From NCBI GenBank assembly GCA_007859835.1, contig SJPJ01000001.1, positions 3,942,623 through 4,006,622 of the forward strand: DNA of 64,000 bases. Reading direction: 5' to 3'. Origin of the DNA: Novipirellula herctigrandis. Lineage in GTDB: Bacteria > Planctomycetota > Planctomycetia > Pirellulales > Pirellulaceae. Positions within the stretch are counted from its first letter, which is position 1; the number at the start of each line of letters is the position of its first letter. The position numbers and the translations under genes were made by a program. This document shows, piece after piece, positions 21,607 to 33,036 of the stretch. The notes beneath the pieces were generated by a model. The model was not told where the DNA came from. It did no database searches and was given only the letters and a program-made list of their open reading frames with translations.

Positions 21607-24600
21607 ATGAAAACATGTTTTCATCTATTTGCATTCTTTGTGATTGCATTTGGCTTTACTGGCGGGGTCACAACGGCGGAGGAAATTGAATTCAATCGCG
21701 ACATCCGGCCAATTCTTTCGGACAAATGCTATTTCTGTCATGGCCCGGATTCCAACACACAAGAAGCAGGACTGCGACTCGACTCTCATGATGGTGCCGT
21801 TGATGTCATCGAGTCTGGCGAATTGATCGACCGTGTTACGAGCGATGATCCAGACGTTTTGATGCCGCCGCCCGATTCAAAATTATCACTCACCGGGAAA
21901 GACAAAGCGATGCTCCGGGAATGGATCGACCAAGGTGCGCAGTACAAAAGCCATTGGTCGTTTGAGTCAATTCCTGAGGCGGTAGCGCTACCGATGGTTG
22001 GTGACCCTAGGTGGTGCCGTCAGACGCTTGATCGATTTGTTTTCGCTAAATTCAGCGAAGCGGGATTTGAACCAAATCGTGCGACCGCCCCGCTTCGTTG
22101 GCTACGTCGCGCTGCGTTCGACTTAACTGGTTTGCCGCCGAGTCCAAGTCAGATCGCCATATTTGAAAAAGCAATTGCCAACGAAAGCACAGCGAGCGAA
22201 TCGGAACTTGATTCCCTTTACAACGCAGCAGCCCAACGCATGCTTGATTCGCCAGCCTTCGGTGAACACATGGCCGTCGCATGGCTGGATTCTGCGCGGT
22301 ATGCCGACTCGTACGGATATCAATCCGACAAACTCAACACGCAGTGGCCCTATCGCGACTGGGTCGTCAAAGCATTCAACGACAATCTACCGTACAACCA
22401 ATTCCTTACCTGGCAGCTAGCGGGTGACTTGTTAGACGAACCTACTCGAGATCAGCGTCTTGCCACGGCCTTCAATCGAATCCACCGCCTTAACAATGAA
22501 GGCGGAGCCGTTTATGAAGAATGGCGAATCGAGAATGTGGCTGATCGCGTTCACACATTTGGAACCGCTGTGCTGGGGTTAACGCTAGAGTGTTGTCGTT
22601 GTCACGACCATAAGTACGACCCGATTCCGTCGCGAGACTACTATTCGCTTTCCGCTTTCTTCAATTCCATCGATGAAAGTGGCGTGTACGACCGTACCGA
22701 AAAAGTCCCTTGTCCATCGATGCTGCTGCCAACCGAGGCGCAATCAAGAAACTTGGATGAGGCAAAGCGGAAACTTGCCGAAGCCGAACATGCTTATCAA
22801 CGTGAACTCACTGAATCACGAAAACGATGGGACGCTTGGAAGTCGGATTCCCCCGAAGATTTCGAAATCCCTGATCTTCGCATCGCGTTGGGTTTTGATC
22901 GCGGATTTGACAATTCGTTAAAAGAAATCTATCACCCGTCGCAGTCCGATCGTTCGTGGACAGAAATGCCTGAGTTGGTTGATGTGACGGATTCACCGAT
23001 CGCTCGACTCGATATGCAATTGGCTGCTGACAAAGGCGAGTCGACGCAACCACGACAAGCATTGCAATTGGACGGCGAGCGTGGGGTAACCACAAAAGGC
23101 ATTGAACCACTGGATCGATGGACACCGTTCACCGTGGTTATCAGCATGCGAGAAACAAAACGCTCGCCGCTTCGCAGCCTGATCGCCCACCATACACGCG
23201 GCACCGATTGCGGATACAACGGTTGGGACCTGACGATGGTAGACGGGCACATTGAGTCACGGATGTATCGCGTTTGGCCAGGCAATGCGATCGGCGTTCG
23301 CACCGTTGATCCGATTCCTGTTGATGTTTGGCACCAAGTCTCGGCGACCTATGATGGTTCCTCCAAAGCGGAGGGGCTGAAAATCTTCGTGGGAGGTAAG
23401 TTGCTCGAAACGACCATTTTGCGAGATGAGCTCAAGAAAAGCTGCAATGTGAAAGTCGATCATGGTGGCGAGTTTGTGATTGGGCAACGGTTTCGTAGTC
23501 GGGGATTCGCTGGCGGATTGATCGACGACGTGCGTCTCTATACTCGCGAACTAACCGTGCCCGAATTGCAATCTCTTGCGACAGGCACCTCAGGTGAGCG
23601 AACACAAGAATACTATTGGTCTGCTATCGATAAACCAACTCGTTCTGCGCTCGACGCATTGACTTCCGCTCGCAAGGAACTCGTAATGGCCGAAGAGGCC
23701 ATGAATGAGATTCCTATCATGAGAGAAACCTACCAACCGCGAGCGGCGCATCTGTTGGCCCGAGGGCAATACGACGCGCCAAAGAACGACGAGACTCGCG
23801 TTGAACGCAACACGCCGAGCGGAATTTCCTTTCCATTTCCCGCAGGGGCGCCACGTGATCGCCGAGGACTTGCCCAATGGGTGACCGACCCTCAACATCC
23901 ACTGACGGCACGCGTTGCCGTAAATCGACTGTGGGGCAACTTCTTCTCATCCCCATTGGTTCGAACCCCTGAAAACTTTGGGCTACAGGGCGAATTGCCT
24001 ACTCATCCCGCACTTCTCGATTGGCTGGCGCGGGACTTTATCGACGGGGGATGGAATGTGAAACGTTTTTGCAAAAACGTGGTATTGTCAGCAACTTACC
24101 GCCAAGACTCAGCTGCGACGGAAGAACAATTGAAGCTAGATCCTACGAACCGCTTGCTTGCTCGCGGTCCCGCGCACCGACTCGCCGCTGAGCAAATCCG
24201 CGACTTGGCGTTATCCGCATCCGGACTATTGAACTCGGAGATCGGAGGTCCCCCGGTGTCGCCCTACCAACCTGGTGAAGACTTGTGGAAAGAATCCAAC
24301 AGTATGTCGCCGCCATACAAGCAATCCGTTGGCATTTCGCTTTATCGACGCTCGCTATATTCGGTGTGGAAGCGAACCTCTCCGCTGCCGAACATGTCGG
24401 CATTCGACACGACATCCAGAGAAGTTTGCACGGTAAAACGTTCACGAACCAACACGCCGCTTCAAGCACTCGTTTTGCTCAATGACGTACAGTTCGTCGA
24501 AGCAGCACGCGTCATGGCGCAAGGGTTGATGTCGATCCAAGACGACGATGGTCGAATCAACGAAGCCTTTCTAAGGCTGACGGGGCGCCGCTGTGATCAC

Positions 24601-24795
24601 CAAGAAACGGAGATACTTCGGACACTCTTTGCCGACGAATTGGAATACTACAGCGAGCATAAGCAGGACGCCCAGAATTTTGTCACGTTCGGCGACGAAA
24701 AAGTTGACCCTGGAACGGATGTCGCATCACTCGCAGCATTCACTACGGTTTGCCAAACAATCTTGAATCTCGATGCCACCATTTGGAAACGATAA
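21607..24795 (+). CDS. Planctomycete cytochrome c-type protein with DUF1549, LamG-like and DUF1553 domains
   Basis: 1062 residues with a signal peptide (about 1-24). A haem-binding CYFCH motif (C41, C44, H45) lies in the PSCyt1 domain. DUF1549 follows at about 135-350 ([16 protein letters not shown]...[16 protein letters not shown]...[13 protein letters not shown]), a LamG-like beta-sandwich at about 470-670, and DUF1553 at about 750-1020 ([27 protein letters not shown]). Enzymatic role unknown; the family is expanded in planctomycetes and is thought to act in extracytoplasmic carbohydrate or redox processes. Stop and next start overlap (TAATG). Confidence 0.92.
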   Translation: MKTCFHLFAFFVIAFGFTGGVTTAEEIEFNRDIRPILSDKCYFCHGPDSNTQEAGLRLDSHDGAVDVIESGELIDRVTSDDPDVLMPPPDSKLSLTGKDKAMLREWIDQGAQYKSHWSFESIPEAVALPMVGDPRWCRQTLDRFVFAKFSEAGFEPNRATAPLRWLRRAAFDLTGLPPSPSQIAIFEKAIANESTASESELDSLYNAAAQRMLDSPAFGEHMAVAWLDSARYADSYGYQSDKLNTQWPYRDWVVKAFNDNLPYNQFLTWQLAGDLLDEPTRDQRLATAFNRIHRLNNEGGAVYEEWRIENVADRVHTFGTAVLGLTLECCRCHDHKYDPIPSRDYYSLSAFFNSIDESGVYDRTEKVPCPSMLLPTEAQSRNLDEAKRKLAEAEHAYQRELTESRKRWDAWKSDSPEDFEIPDLRIALGFDRGFDNSLKEIYHPSQSDRSWTEMPELVDVTDSPIARLDMQLAADKGESTQPRQALQLDGERGVTTKGIEPLDRWTPFTVVISMRETKRSPLRSLIAHHTRGTDCGYNGWDLTMVDGHIESRMYRVWPGNAIGVRTVDPIPVDVWHQVSATYDGSSKAEGLKIFVGGKLLETTILRDELKKSCNVKVDHGGEFVIGQRFRSRGFAGGLIDDVRLYTRELTVPELQSLATGTSGERTQEYYWSAIDKPTRSALDALTSARKELVMAEEAMNEIPIMRETYQPRAAHLLARGQYDAPKNDETRVERNTPSGISFPFPAGAPRDRRGLAQWVTDPQHPLTARVAVNRLWGNFFSSPLVRTPENFGLQGELPTHPALLDWLARDFIDGGWNVKRFCKNVVLSATYRQDSAATEEQLKLDPTNRLLARGPAHRLAAEQIRDLALSASGLLNSEIGGPPVSPYQPGEDLWKESNSMSPPYKQSVGISLYRRSLYSVWKRTSPLPNMSAFDTTSREVCTVKRSRTNTPLQALVLLNDVQFVEAARVMAQGLMSIQDDDGRINEAFLRLTGRRCDHQETEILRTLFADELEYYSEHKQDAQNFVTFGDEKVDPGTDVASLAAFTTVCQTILNLDATIWKR

Positions 24796-26234
24796 TGATG
24801 AGCTATTCACGCCCCAACGATCCACTTTCCGTCAATCGACGACTTTTTTTCAAAAACAGTTGCACCGGCGTCGGCGTAGCCGCATTGGCCAGCATGCTCG
24901 GCAGCGAATCCGCAGCCGCTACAGCAACGGCAAATCCAGGCACCCACTTTGCTCCGAAGGCAAAACGGATCATCTATCTGTTTCAATCCGGAGGGCCGGC
25001 CCAGCAAGACCTATTCGACTATAAACCGCTGCTCAATGATATGAATGGCAAAGAATTGCCTGCGACGGTGCGTGGCGAGCAACGGTTAACGGGCATGTCC
25101 GTCAATCAATCCTCATTGCCATTGGCGGGTTCGCAATTCAAGTTTTCTCAACATGGTCAATCGGGAGCTTGGCTAAGCGAATTGTTGCCGCACCATCGTG
25201 AGATCGTCGATGACGTTTGCTTCGTCAAGTCGATGTATACCGAGGCGATCAATCATGATCCCGCTATTACGATGTTCCAAACAGGGTCACAAATTGCCGG
25301 CCGACCCTCGATGGGCGCTTGGTTGTCGTACGGCCTCGGAAGCGACAACGAAGAGTTGCCTGCATTCATCGTGTTGGTTTCAGCGGGACAAGGAGGACAA
25401 CCGCTATACTCTCGTCTTTGGGGTAACGGGTTCCTCGATTCCAAGTACCAGGGCGTGCAATTTCGTGGTGGCCAGGATCCGGTGCTCTATCTTTCCAATC
25501 CCGAAGGAGTGTCCTCGGCCCGTCGCCGTGCCCAACTTGATGCCATCAGCTCACTCAACCAACATCAATTCCAAAAGGAACTCGACCCCGAGATTGAATC
25601 GCGGATTGCCCAGTACGAGATGGCCTATCGAATGCAAACCAGCGTACCGGAGGCGACTAATTTCTCGGACGAACCAGAGTCCACGTTTGAGCTATACGGT
25701 GAAGATGCTCGCACTCCGGGAACCTTTGCCGCTAATTGCTTACTTGCCCGACGGTTGGCGGAACGTGACGTGCGATTCATTCAATTGTACCACCAGGGCT
25801 GGGATCAACACTCAAATCTACCAAAGCAAATCAAAGGACAAGCAAAGGAAACCGATCAATCGTCGGCGGCTTTGGTGAAAGACCTGAAGCAGCGTGGTTT
25901 ACTCGATGACACACTTGTGATTTGGGGCGGTGAGTTCGGCCGCACATCGTATACGCAAGGCGTGCTGACCAATAACAACTACGGTCGTGACCATCATCCG
26001 CGATGTTTTACAACATGGATGGCTGGCGGTGGCATCAAACCGGGAATCACGCATGGCGTGACGGACGAGTTTGGTTACAACGTCGTTGAAGATGGAGTGC
26101 ACGTGCATGATTTCAACGCAACCATCTTGCACTTGATGGGAATTGACCACGAACGTTTGACGTTCAAGTATCAAGGTCGCCGCTTTCGACTAACCGACGT
26201 CCATGGCGATGTGTTGCACAACATTATTACCTGA
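24795..26234 (+). CDS. DUF1501 protein with twin-arginine signal
   Basis: 479 residues from ATG 24795, which overlaps the previous stop. A further in-frame ATG 45 bases upstream is less likely. Tat-type signal [23 protein letters not shown] at about 14-36. Body is the sulfatase-like alkaline phosphatase fold of DUF1501 ([87 protein letters not shown]). Partner of the upstream DUF1549/DUF1553 protein, as in most planctomycete genomes. Confidence 0.92.
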   Translation: MMSYSRPNDPLSVNRRLFFKNSCTGVGVAALASMLGSESAAATATANPGTHFAPKAKRIIYLFQSGGPAQQDLFDYKPLLNDMNGKELPATVRGEQRLTGMSVNQSSLPLAGSQFKFSQHGQSGAWLSELLPHHREIVDDVCFVKSMYTEAINHDPAITMFQTGSQIAGRPSMGAWLSYGLGSDNEELPAFIVLVSAGQGGQPLYSRLWGNGFLDSKYQGVQFRGGQDPVLYLSNPEGVSSARRRAQLDAISSLNQHQFQKELDPEIESRIAQYEMAYRMQTSVPEATNFSDEPESTFELYGEDARTPGTFAANCLLARRLAERDVRFIQLYHQGWDQHSNLPKQIKGQAKETDQSSAALVKDLKQRGLLDDTLVIWGGEFGRTSYTQGVLTNNNYGRDHHPRCFTTWMAGGGIKPGITHGVTDEFGYNVVEDGVHVHDFNATILHLMGIDHERLTFKYQGRRFRLTDVHGDVLHNIIT

Positions 26235-26377
26235 AAACGCCATTTTAGATGACCTGAAATACGGAGCCGCAATTCACGACGGTTTGGAAACGATGCGATT
26301 CAAGAGGTTCACGAACCTACAGGTGCGCTAACCTGCAGGTGTATGGAGGGGCGAACCCACAGATAGCGAGGCTATCG

Positions 26378-27394
26378 TCATGACAACTGCCCCCAACCGA
26401 TCAACCAACCGTCGATGCGAAAGCCCGCTTGTTGCCAACGACGAAAGAACCACAGGCTTGCCCCATAGATTGTAGCAAGCTCGAAGAGGTGCCGAACGAC
26501 CATCGGGCGAAATGTGGCGGACCACCAAAAATATTCGTCTAACCCTGTTCCTGTAAAAACCAGGCGCCCCAATTCGACACCGACCGCTACGACGACGGCT
26601 AACGAGAGTATCGTGGCAACGAGTATCTTGCGAGGACGTTTCGTTTTGGCACAGGATGCCTGAACATTCATCGTGAACCATGCCGCAGCCGCCATGACGA
26701 AAAACATGATCGCCAACGATATCGGCTTCATGATCAACAACAAAAAGTCGTTGCCGGATTCAAAGTTGACTGTGGTATTCAAAAAGTGAGATTCCAAGAT
26801 CCGACTGGAAGCTTGCCGCAACACAATGCCAACAGCGATCAAGAATGTCACCAACAACAAACCCTTGATCGTCCAAGCACTGGGGCTGGCAGAGGCATCA
26901 TCCGATGCTTGTCGGTCAATCAAGCGAAAATGCAAAAGCGGCGAAAAGAGCGAGAGTGTCACCAGACACCATGGGACGATTAGTGCAGAGTCAATCAACC
27001 AAATGGCCCACATTAACTTGGGCAAAGGACCGACGGGAAAATGGGGATTAGGGGCAACCCAAAGGGCAAGTAGTGATGAAGTAAGAATTTGAAGCAAAAC
27101 GGGAATGGCAAATAGAAAGCAGAGACAAGCCAGTGTTAATGGCCGAGACTCATTCGGTTCTCGCCAAAGCCACCAAATGGCGACTTGCAGTGCGATGGCC
27201 AATTCGAGCCCCGCCGATGCAGCATCGAAACCGCCAAGCAAGTCCGTGAGGAAGCTCGTGTGCGAGAAGGTCACTCCTTGAATCGCAAAATACAACAGAC
27301 GCAGCATTACCCAATAGGCAACCCAAATCGCGACCGTGATCCATACGGTATTGATGAAACTGCGGCGTCGATGTTCTGCTTGCGTTGGTTCCAT
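26378..27394 (-). CDS. Multi-spanning membrane protein, unknown
   Basis: 338 residues with about seven to eight hydrophobic segments (about 14-33, 58-75, 85-110, 128-152, 174-192, 220-245, 258-282, 300-320). No transporter signature recognised. It stands alone between the DUF1501 gene (143 bases, convergent) and recQ (79 bases, same strand). Confidence 0.8.
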   Translation of the reverse strand: MEPTQAEHRRRSFINTVWITVAIWVAYWVMLRLLYFAIQGVTFSHTSFLTDLLGGFDAASAGLELAIALQVAIWWLWREPNESRPLTLACLCFLFAIPVLLQILTSSLLALWVAPNPHFPVGPLPKLMWAIWLIDSALIVPWCLVTLSLFSPLLHFRLIDRQASDDASASPSAWTIKGLLLVTFLIAVGIVLRQASSRILESHFLNTTVNFESGNDFLLLIMKPISLAIMFFVMAAAAWFTMNVQASCAKTKRPRKILVATILSLAVVVAVGVELGRLVFTGTGLDEYFWWSATFRPMVVRHLFELATIYGASLWFFRRWQQAGFRIDGWLIGWGQLS

Positions 27395-27472
27395 GACGTT
27401 TGCTTACGCGATGATGGAAAAACCTGTCTCACGAATCGCCCGTTAGTATAACGGCACAAGGCATGCATAACT

Positions 27473-29386
27473 TCAATCGGCTTCGCCGCCGACTTCTTTG
27501 ATCACATCAGCAAAGGGCATTTGGTTACAAACGCCGAAGTGAGGTTCGCGTGTCATGCGTGCTCGAACCATCGCAGGCGACGACAAGCCACATAGAAACC
27601 GGGCACGATCGCGGGCAGTAGCAAGTGGCTCGGGGTACTTTTCAGCCATTTCGTCGATCGCGATCTTGGCGGATCGACCAATCGATCGATGCGTTGTCTC
27701 GGGAAGCGAAAAGGGACCATTACCAAGACAAAAACTACAACTCCCGCATGCTTGGCTTGTTTCACCGAAGTGTAATGACAGTCGAGCGGCCAAACATGAA
27801 TGAGCCTCGGCAAGCTCAAATACTTGATCCAAACGTCCAACGTCTGTTTCTTCGCGTTTGAGCATTCGCTTGGCGAACTCCTCGGCCAGCGACTCAGCAC
27901 ACTGCGGACGTTTGACCCACCGATAGCCGTGAGTCAAATCGCTTACCTTCACCTCCAACCATCCCTTTTCGGCCATGTATTCGATTGCCTTGATAATTCG
28001 ATCTCGATCGGTGTCGAGTCGTTTTGTCGCCAAGGTAACGTTAAGCGTAAACCATGTCCGACCTTTCGTTAGCATCGACAACAACGACGCAGCAAACTCA
28101 CGTGATGAGCCGCTAAGTTTGCCGAGAATATGCTTCGACGTGACTTGCGGTTGGATTTTGTAACTTTCATAGCGTGGCGATGTCGCCTGCAAAAAACCGT
28201 CAAGTTCCATGTAGGTGAGTAGTGTCCGAACCACCAAAATTCGAATATCGGACTCCGAAGAAAGTCGGTAATGTGAAATATGAAACGAGTCGCTATGGCC
28301 GCTGAGAATTTCGATCATTCGCCGAATGTTGCGGCGTGAGGGCGTATCGCCGTAGGAAAAATTGTCGAGCACGATTCGGTCTTCGGGAACAACTAGCATT
28401 TCGCAAATTGCATCTTTGCCATCGCGACCGGCGCGGCCTGTTTCTTGAGCGTAGGCTTCAAGCGATTTCGGCGGATTAAAATGGTAGACATAGCGAATAT
28501 TTGACTTATCGATGCCCATTCCAAACGCGATCGTAGCAACGACAATGCCTGATTTGCTTTGAATGAATTCGTTTTGTATCTTGATTCGCTCATCGGGATC
28601 GAATCCCGCATGGTATGCGGTGGCCACGATCCCATCTTCGGTTAGTTGTTCCGCGATCTCTTCTGCTGCTCGTTGCGTGGTGACGTAGATTAACGTGGAA
28701 CCCGCTTTGCGAGTTCGGAGTTGTTTCAACAAATGAGCGTATTGATTGCTTTGATCAAGCACGATGCTGCGAAGATGCAAATTGGATCGAAAGAACGTCG
28801 TACGAATCGCATCTTCATCCGCAATTGCAAACGCGGCTTGAATGTCCTGCAAAACCGATGGGGTTGCAGTTGCGGTGAGCGCCAAAACACGCTGGGCTGA
28901 AAAACCTTCCGCAACTTTGGCGAGTTTCAAGTAGTCGGGACGAAAATTGTGCCCCCACTGGCTGATGCAATGGGCTTCGTCGATCGCGAACAGCGATATC
29001 TTCAATTCGCTTAGCGATGCAATGAAGCGTTCATTGAAAAAACGCTCTGGTGCAACGTACATCAACTTGATACTGCCGTCGCGAATCCCTTTCATTGCAC
29101 TCCGAAATTCGGATGGCGGCATCGAGGAATCGAGTCGCGCCGCAGCGATGCCTCGTTCTTGCAATGCATCGCATTGATCTTTCATCAGCGCGATCAATGG
29201 CGAAACGACGACCGTCGTCCCCGAAAAAATCTGGCTCGGCAATTGGTAACACAAGCTTTTGCCACCGCCGGTTGGAAACACAGCCGCGACGTTTTTGCCC
29301 TCGAGCAATCGCGTGATAACCGCTTCTTGGCCCTCGCGGAACTCATCAAGTCCAAATTGGTCTTTTAGTAGTCTTTGATATTCCAT
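27473..29386 (-). CDS. recQ: RecQ-family ATP-dependent DNA helicase
   Basis: 637 residues. Walker A VFPTGGGKSLCYQLP, DEAH box (FAIDEAHCISQWGH), motif VI HFNPPKSLEAYAQETGRAGRDG, and a zinc-binding region (SQACGSCSFCLGN). The C-terminal 80 residues are not a clear HRDC domain. It unwinds DNA 3' to 5' in recombination and repair. The stop lies 79 bases from the membrane-protein start, and mnmA lies three bases upstream on the same strand, so these may be cotranscribed. Confidence 0.93.
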   Translation of the reverse strand: MEYQRLLKDQFGLDEFREGQEAVITRLLEGKNVAAVFPTGGGKSLCYQLPSQIFSGTTVVVSPLIALMKDQCDALQERGIAAARLDSSMPPSEFRSAMKGIRDGSIKLMYVAPERFFNERFIASLSELKISLFAIDEAHCISQWGHNFRPDYLKLAKVAEGFSAQRVLALTATATPSVLQDIQAAFAIADEDAIRTTFFRSNLHLRSIVLDQSNQYAHLLKQLRTRKAGSTLIYVTTQRAAEEIAEQLTEDGIVATAYHAGFDPDERIKIQNEFIQSKSGIVVATIAFGMGIDKSNIRYVYHFNPPKSLEAYAQETGRAGRDGKDAICEMLVVPEDRIVLDNFSYGDTPSRRNIRRMIEILSGHSDSFHISHYRLSSESDIRILVVRTLLTYMELDGFLQATSPRYESYKIQPQVTSKHILGKLSGSSREFAASLLSMLTKGRTWFTLNVTLATKRLDTDRDRIIKAIEYMAEKGWLEVKVSDLTHGYRWVKRPQCAESLAEEFAKRMLKREETDVGRLDQVFELAEAHSCLAARLSLHFGETSQACGSCSFCLGNGPFSLPETTHRSIGRSAKIAIDEMAEKYPEPLATARDRARFLCGLSSPAMVRARMTREPHFGVCNQMPFADVIKEVGGEAD

Positions 29387-29389
29387 TGG

Positions 29390-30547
29390 TCACTGAATCC
29401 ATCCGCCGCCGAGCACTCGTTCGTCATCGTAGACCACAGCGGCTTGTCCCGGCGCGACTGCTTTTTGTGGTGAATCGAACTGAACGCTAAATCTCTTTGG
29501 GTCGTCTTCGGCCAAAGTGACTCGGCCCGGTAGCGGTGACCCGTTGTAGCGAATTTGGATTGCCACCGAAGAGGGTATCGACTGGGGATCGACGAGCCAA
29601 TTCGCTTCCGATGCGGCAAAGTGATCACGCAGAAGTGATTCGGGTGGCCCAATCACGACGCGATTGGTGTCGGTTTCAATGCGAATGACAAAATGAGGGG
29701 TGCCCATTGCGACGCCCAACCCTTTGCGTTGCCCGACGGTGAACGCTTCGTAGCCCTGGTGATCACCGACGACTTTCCCGTCGACTGTCACGACCTGGCC
29801 CGCCGTCGCTCCGACCATCTCGGGGCGGCGTGCTTTCACAAAGTCGCTGTGGTGTCCTTGTGTGACAAAGCAAATCTCTTGGCTGTCCTTTTTACCCGCG
29901 ACGCCCATGCCCAAACTTGAAGCGATTTCACGAATGGTTGGTTTATCAAACCCACCGACTGGTAGCATCATCCGTTTCAGTCGTTCGGCACCAATTCCGA
30001 ACAGGGCGTATGACTGATCTTTGTTGCCATCGAGTCCGCGATGCAGTTGGGGGCCATCCTCGCCGTGAAGAAGCCTTGCATAGTGACCGGTCGCGACGAA
30101 ATCGGCATCCACACCATCGGCATAATCAAACAAACGACCAAACTTGATCCAGTGGTTGCATTTCACACAAGGATTGGGGGTTCGGCCGCTAAGGTAGTCG
30201 TCGACGAAATAATCGACGATCCGGCGGAAGTCTTCTTGCAGATCGAGTGCATAGAACGGAATCCCCATTTTCGAGGCGACTCGCCGGGCATCGGCGGCAT
30301 CCGAAGCGGTGCAACACCCCTGTTTATGGTCGGCCCGAGCTTGCTGCAATCCACCCAAAACCGGTAAAGAGCTCTGATTTCTTGCCTCGCCGGCACCTTC
30401 GCTGCGGGGGTCCACCGTGCAAACCCGGGCTGATTCCTCGCCATGTCGCATAAACACGCCGATACATTCGTGGCCCGCTTTGAGCAGGAGGTGAGCCGCG
30501 ACACTCGAGTCGACGCCGCCGCTCATTGCCAGTACCACGCGTGCCAT
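29390..30547 (-). CDS. mnmA: tRNA-specific 2-thiouridylase MnmA
   Basis: 385 residues. PP-loop AMSGGVDSSVAAHLL at about 6-20, catalytic Cys in NPCVKCNHWIKF and second Cys in KKDSQEICFV. It thiolates U34 of Lys, Glu and Gln tRNAs. An insertion of about 30 residues after GVFMRHGEE (residues about 38-70) lengthens the N-terminal domain slightly relative to E. coli. Divergent from prfB with only 23 bases between starts. Confidence 0.95.
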   Translation of the reverse strand: MARVVLAMSGGVDSSVAAHLLLKAGHECIGVFMRHGEESARVCTVDPRSEGAGEARNQSSLPVLGGLQQARADHKQGCCTASDAADARRVASKMGIPFYALDLQEDFRRIVDYFVDDYLSGRTPNPCVKCNHWIKFGRLFDYADGVDADFVATGHYARLLHGEDGPQLHRGLDGNKDQSYALFGIGAERLKRMMLPVGGFDKPTIREIASSLGMGVAGKKDSQEICFVTQGHHSDFVKARRPEMVGATAGQVVTVDGKVVGDHQGYEAFTVGQRKGLGVAMGTPHFVIRIETDTNRVVIGPPESLLRDHFAASEANWLVDPQSIPSSVAIQIRYNGSPLPGRVTLAEDDPKRFSVQFDSPQKAVAPGQAAVVYDDERVLGGGWIQ

Positions 30548-30570
30548 GTTTTTTTTCTCTCGTCGTCGAT

Positions 30571-31737
30571 ATGATGAATGAACTAAGCGATTACCCCTTC
30601 ACCCTTGATCATATCCTGGAGTCGAACCAAAGAATGGATGCGGAACTAGTTCAACGCAGCAAGAAGATCCGCGATCGTCTGGTCCAACTCGGAGACTCTC
30701 TTGACTACGCTGGCAAACAGGATGAAATCAAGGCCATCGAAGGTCAAATGGGCCAACCGACATTCTGGGACGATAACGAATCGGCCCAGAAAACGGTCGC
30801 TCAGTTGAAGGGGCTAAAGGTCATTGTCGGGCCAATGCAAGAATTGTCTACCTCGGTTGACGATTTGGCCGCCTTAATCGAGATGGCCGAAGAGGACCAA
30901 TCGATCGCCGACGAGGTGGCTGCCGAGGTCGATCGGCTCGAGGGAATCCTTGACGAATTAGAGCTCAAAGCACTGTTGAACGGCACCAACGACGGAGCCG
31001 GTGCGATCGTTACGATCAACGCTCGGGACGGCGGAACCGACGCGAACGATTGGGCCGATATGATGCTACGAATGTACTCGGCATGGGCGGTCGCCAGCGA
31101 CTACAAAATCGAACTGCTCGACCGGCAAGAGAACGAAGAAGCGGGAATCAATCACGCATCCATCGCCGTTCGCGGCCCGATGGCCTACGGCTATTTGAAG
31201 GGCGAAGAAGGGATGCACCGGTTAGTACGAATCAGTCCATTCAACAGTGAGGGCAAACGGCAAACCAGTTTTGCGGCCGTCAGCGTCTCGCCCGAGATTG
31301 ATGATTCCATCGAGATTGACATTGAAAAGAAAGACGTCCGCGAAGACACTTACCGCGCCGGTGGTGCGGGCGGACAACATGTCAACAAGACCGACAGCGC
31401 AGTTCGCTTGACACACGTCCCGACCAATACGGTCGTGCAATGCCAAAACGAACGGAGCCAACACCAAAACCGTGATACGGCCTGGAAAATGCTGCGTGCA
31501 AAAATGGCACGCGTTGAAGAAGAGAAACGGGAAGCCGAAGAAGCGTCAAAGTATGCGACGCAGGCAAGAACCGGGTTTGGAAGCCAAATACGCAACTACT
31601 TCTTGCACCCGGACCAACGCGTCAAAGATGCTCGCACAGGCCATTACGTTGGCAATTTCAACAGCGTCATGGACGGAAGTGAGTTACAAGGTTTTTTGGA
31701 TGCGTTCTTACGTTTACGAGCGGGGAAACAACAGTAG
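30571..31737 (+). CDS. prfB: Peptide chain release factor 2
   Basis: 388 residues from ATG 30571 (or 387 from 30574). GGQ motif in RAGGAGGQHVNKTDSAVRLTH, SPF recognition tripeptide in RISPFNSEGKRQTSF, specific for UGA and UAA. The reading frame is continuous: the in-frame UGA and programmed +1 shift that autoregulates prfB in many bacteria is absent. An in-frame upstream GTG within mnmA is unlikely to be used. Confidence 0.95.
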   Translation: MMNELSDYPFTLDHILESNQRMDAELVQRSKKIRDRLVQLGDSLDYAGKQDEIKAIEGQMGQPTFWDDNESAQKTVAQLKGLKVIVGPMQELSTSVDDLAALIEMAEEDQSIADEVAAEVDRLEGILDELELKALLNGTNDGAGAIVTINARDGGTDANDWADMMLRMYSAWAVASDYKIELLDRQENEEAGINHASIAVRGPMAYGYLKGEEGMHRLVRISPFNSEGKRQTSFAAVSVSPEIDDSIEIDIEKKDVREDTYRAGGAGGQHVNKTDSAVRLTHVPTNTVVQCQNERSQHQNRDTAWKMLRAKMARVEEEKREAEEASKYATQARTGFGSQIRNYFLHPDQRVKDARTGHYVGNFNSVMDGSELQGFLDAFLRLRAGKQQ

Positions 31738-31748
31738 AGGACTTAACC

Positions 31749-32087
31749 ATGCCTTCGATCTTTACAAAAATTATCGATCGCGAAATTCCAGCGGACATTG
31801 TTTACGAAGATGATGAATGTTTGGCATTTCGCGATATCACCCCCAAAGCACCAACACACATTTTGGTCATCCCAAAGCGAGAAATTGTTTCGCTCGCCGA
31901 TTTGACCGACGAAGATGAAAAAATCGTCGGGCACTGTATTTTGGTCGCCGCCAAGGTGGCCCACAGCGAAGGGCTGGCCGCTGGATACCGAGTTGTCGTG
32001 AATTGTGGTAGCGACGGAGGCCAAGAAGTGCCGCACCTGCATTTCCACATTTTGGGTGGACGCCAAATGACGTGGCCACCCGGTTAA
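31749..32087 (+). CDS. HIT-family (HinT-like) nucleotide-binding protein
   Basis: 112 residues. MPSIFTKIIDREIPADIVYEDDECLAFRDITPKAPTHILVIPKREI and the histidine triad HLHFHILGGRQMTWPPG. HinT proteins hydrolyse purine nucleoside phosphoramidates. Starts 11 bases after prfB. Its last codons and stop lie in the first unit of a 22-base tandem repeat. Confidence 0.94.
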   Translation: MPSIFTKIIDREIPADIVYEDDECLAFRDITPKAPTHILVIPKREIVSLADLTDEDEKIVGHCILVAAKVAHSEGLAAGYRVVVNCGSDGGQEVPHLHFHILGGRQMTWPPG

Positions 32088-32137
32088 GGCAAAGTGGCCA
32101 CCCGGTTAAGGCAAAGTGGCCACCCGGTTAAGGCAAA
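32072..32137. repeat. Three perfect 22-bp tandem units across two convergent stops
   Basis: Unit GTGGCCACCCGGTTAAGGCAAA repeats exactly three times in 20-plus-base phase (starts 32072, 32094, 32116). The TTAA in each unit gives a stop on both strands: the HIT gene stops in the first unit and the minus-strand gene in the last. Confidence 0.95.
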
Positions 32138-33036
32138 TCGGGATGCGGATGGGGCGGCGTGATTTCGAGTGACAACTGTAACCGTTTCGCAGCCTCCGAT
32201 TCACCGGCCGAATCGAGCCGTTCGATTAGCGATACCGTCGGTCCGACTTGCACCACCATTGGCAAAGCATCGACTCTTTCTTCGAGCCGAGTCATCAGCG
32301 AAGCAACATCCGGTGGCGGAATCGTTCGCCACAATACTGCTTCGGCTAACCTCGCGATCGCGGGCCGTTCATTGTCACGGCTAAGTCCTTTGAGTGCCTG
32401 TGTCGCTTCCGCTCGACTTCCCGATGACAACAACCAACTGGCGGCTACCAAGCGGACGGCTGGTGATGGATCTTCAAGCCTGGCAAGTGCTGACTTGATC
32501 GTTTCCGCTGGTACTTGGCGACTTTTCCATGCCACCGGCAACAACGCTAGAACCATCGCGGGCAAGGGCCGACGATCGAGTTGTCCGACCAACTCCAACG
32601 CGATCGCACTTCGACCGCTTCGCCATGCTGATTGAGCCGCCATCATCGACAACCATTGCTGTCGCCATATCGGCGGACGTTCCTTCAGCGAATCAAGCAA
32701 AGCAAGCAGCGCTTTGTCGAATTCACGCTGCTCAAATTGAGCCATCGCCGCAGCTTGCTTTTCACTGACGTTGCCAGGTTCAATCCAAAGCACTCGAGCA
32801 GCGGAAAACGAATTTTCTTTGCCATCTTTGGCGAACCGAATGGTGATCCGTTTGGCGTCAAACTCGGTAATTTCGCCCTCCAGAACTTCGATTGCTTGCG
32901 GGTACCAACTGTTTTGAACCGACGCTGACCGCTGCGACTGCAGCCAAATTTTGTCAACTTGCTGTTGTTCTTGCGCGGCCGATGAATGCGAGGCGAATGC
33001 GAAAACAGTGCAACCGACGACGACAAATGGCTTCAT
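32128..33036 (-). CDS. Secreted protein with helical repeats, unknown
   Basis: 302 residues, signal peptide about 1-20 (MKPFVVVGCTVFAFASHSSA). A small beta domain (EVLEGEITEFDAKRITIRFAKDGKENSFSAARVLWIEPG) is followed by Ala/Leu-rich helices resembling HEAT or TPR-like repeats. Stops in the tandem repeat shared with the HIT gene and overlaps the upstream VWA gene by four bases, so the two form an operon. Confidence 0.8.
   Translation of the reverse strand: MKPFVVVGCTVFAFASHSSAAQEQQQVDKIWLQSQRSASVQNSWYPQAIEVLEGEITEFDAKRITIRFAKDGKENSFSAARVLWIEPGNVSEKQAAAMAQFEQREFDKALLALLDSLKERPPIWRQQWLSMMAAQSAWRSGRSAIALELVGQLDRRPLPAMVLALLPVAWKSRQVPAETIKSALARLEDPSPAVRLVAASWLLSSGSRAEATQALKGLSRDNERPAIARLAEAVLWRTIPPPDVASLMTRLEERVDALPMVVQVGPTVSLIERLDSAGESEAAKRLQLSLEITPPHPHPDLP

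Noticed and set aside
30526-30570. Longer prfB start and a programmed frameshift
   Set aside because: The extension overlaps mnmA, has no conserved residues, and the whole gene reads in one frame with no in-frame UGA.
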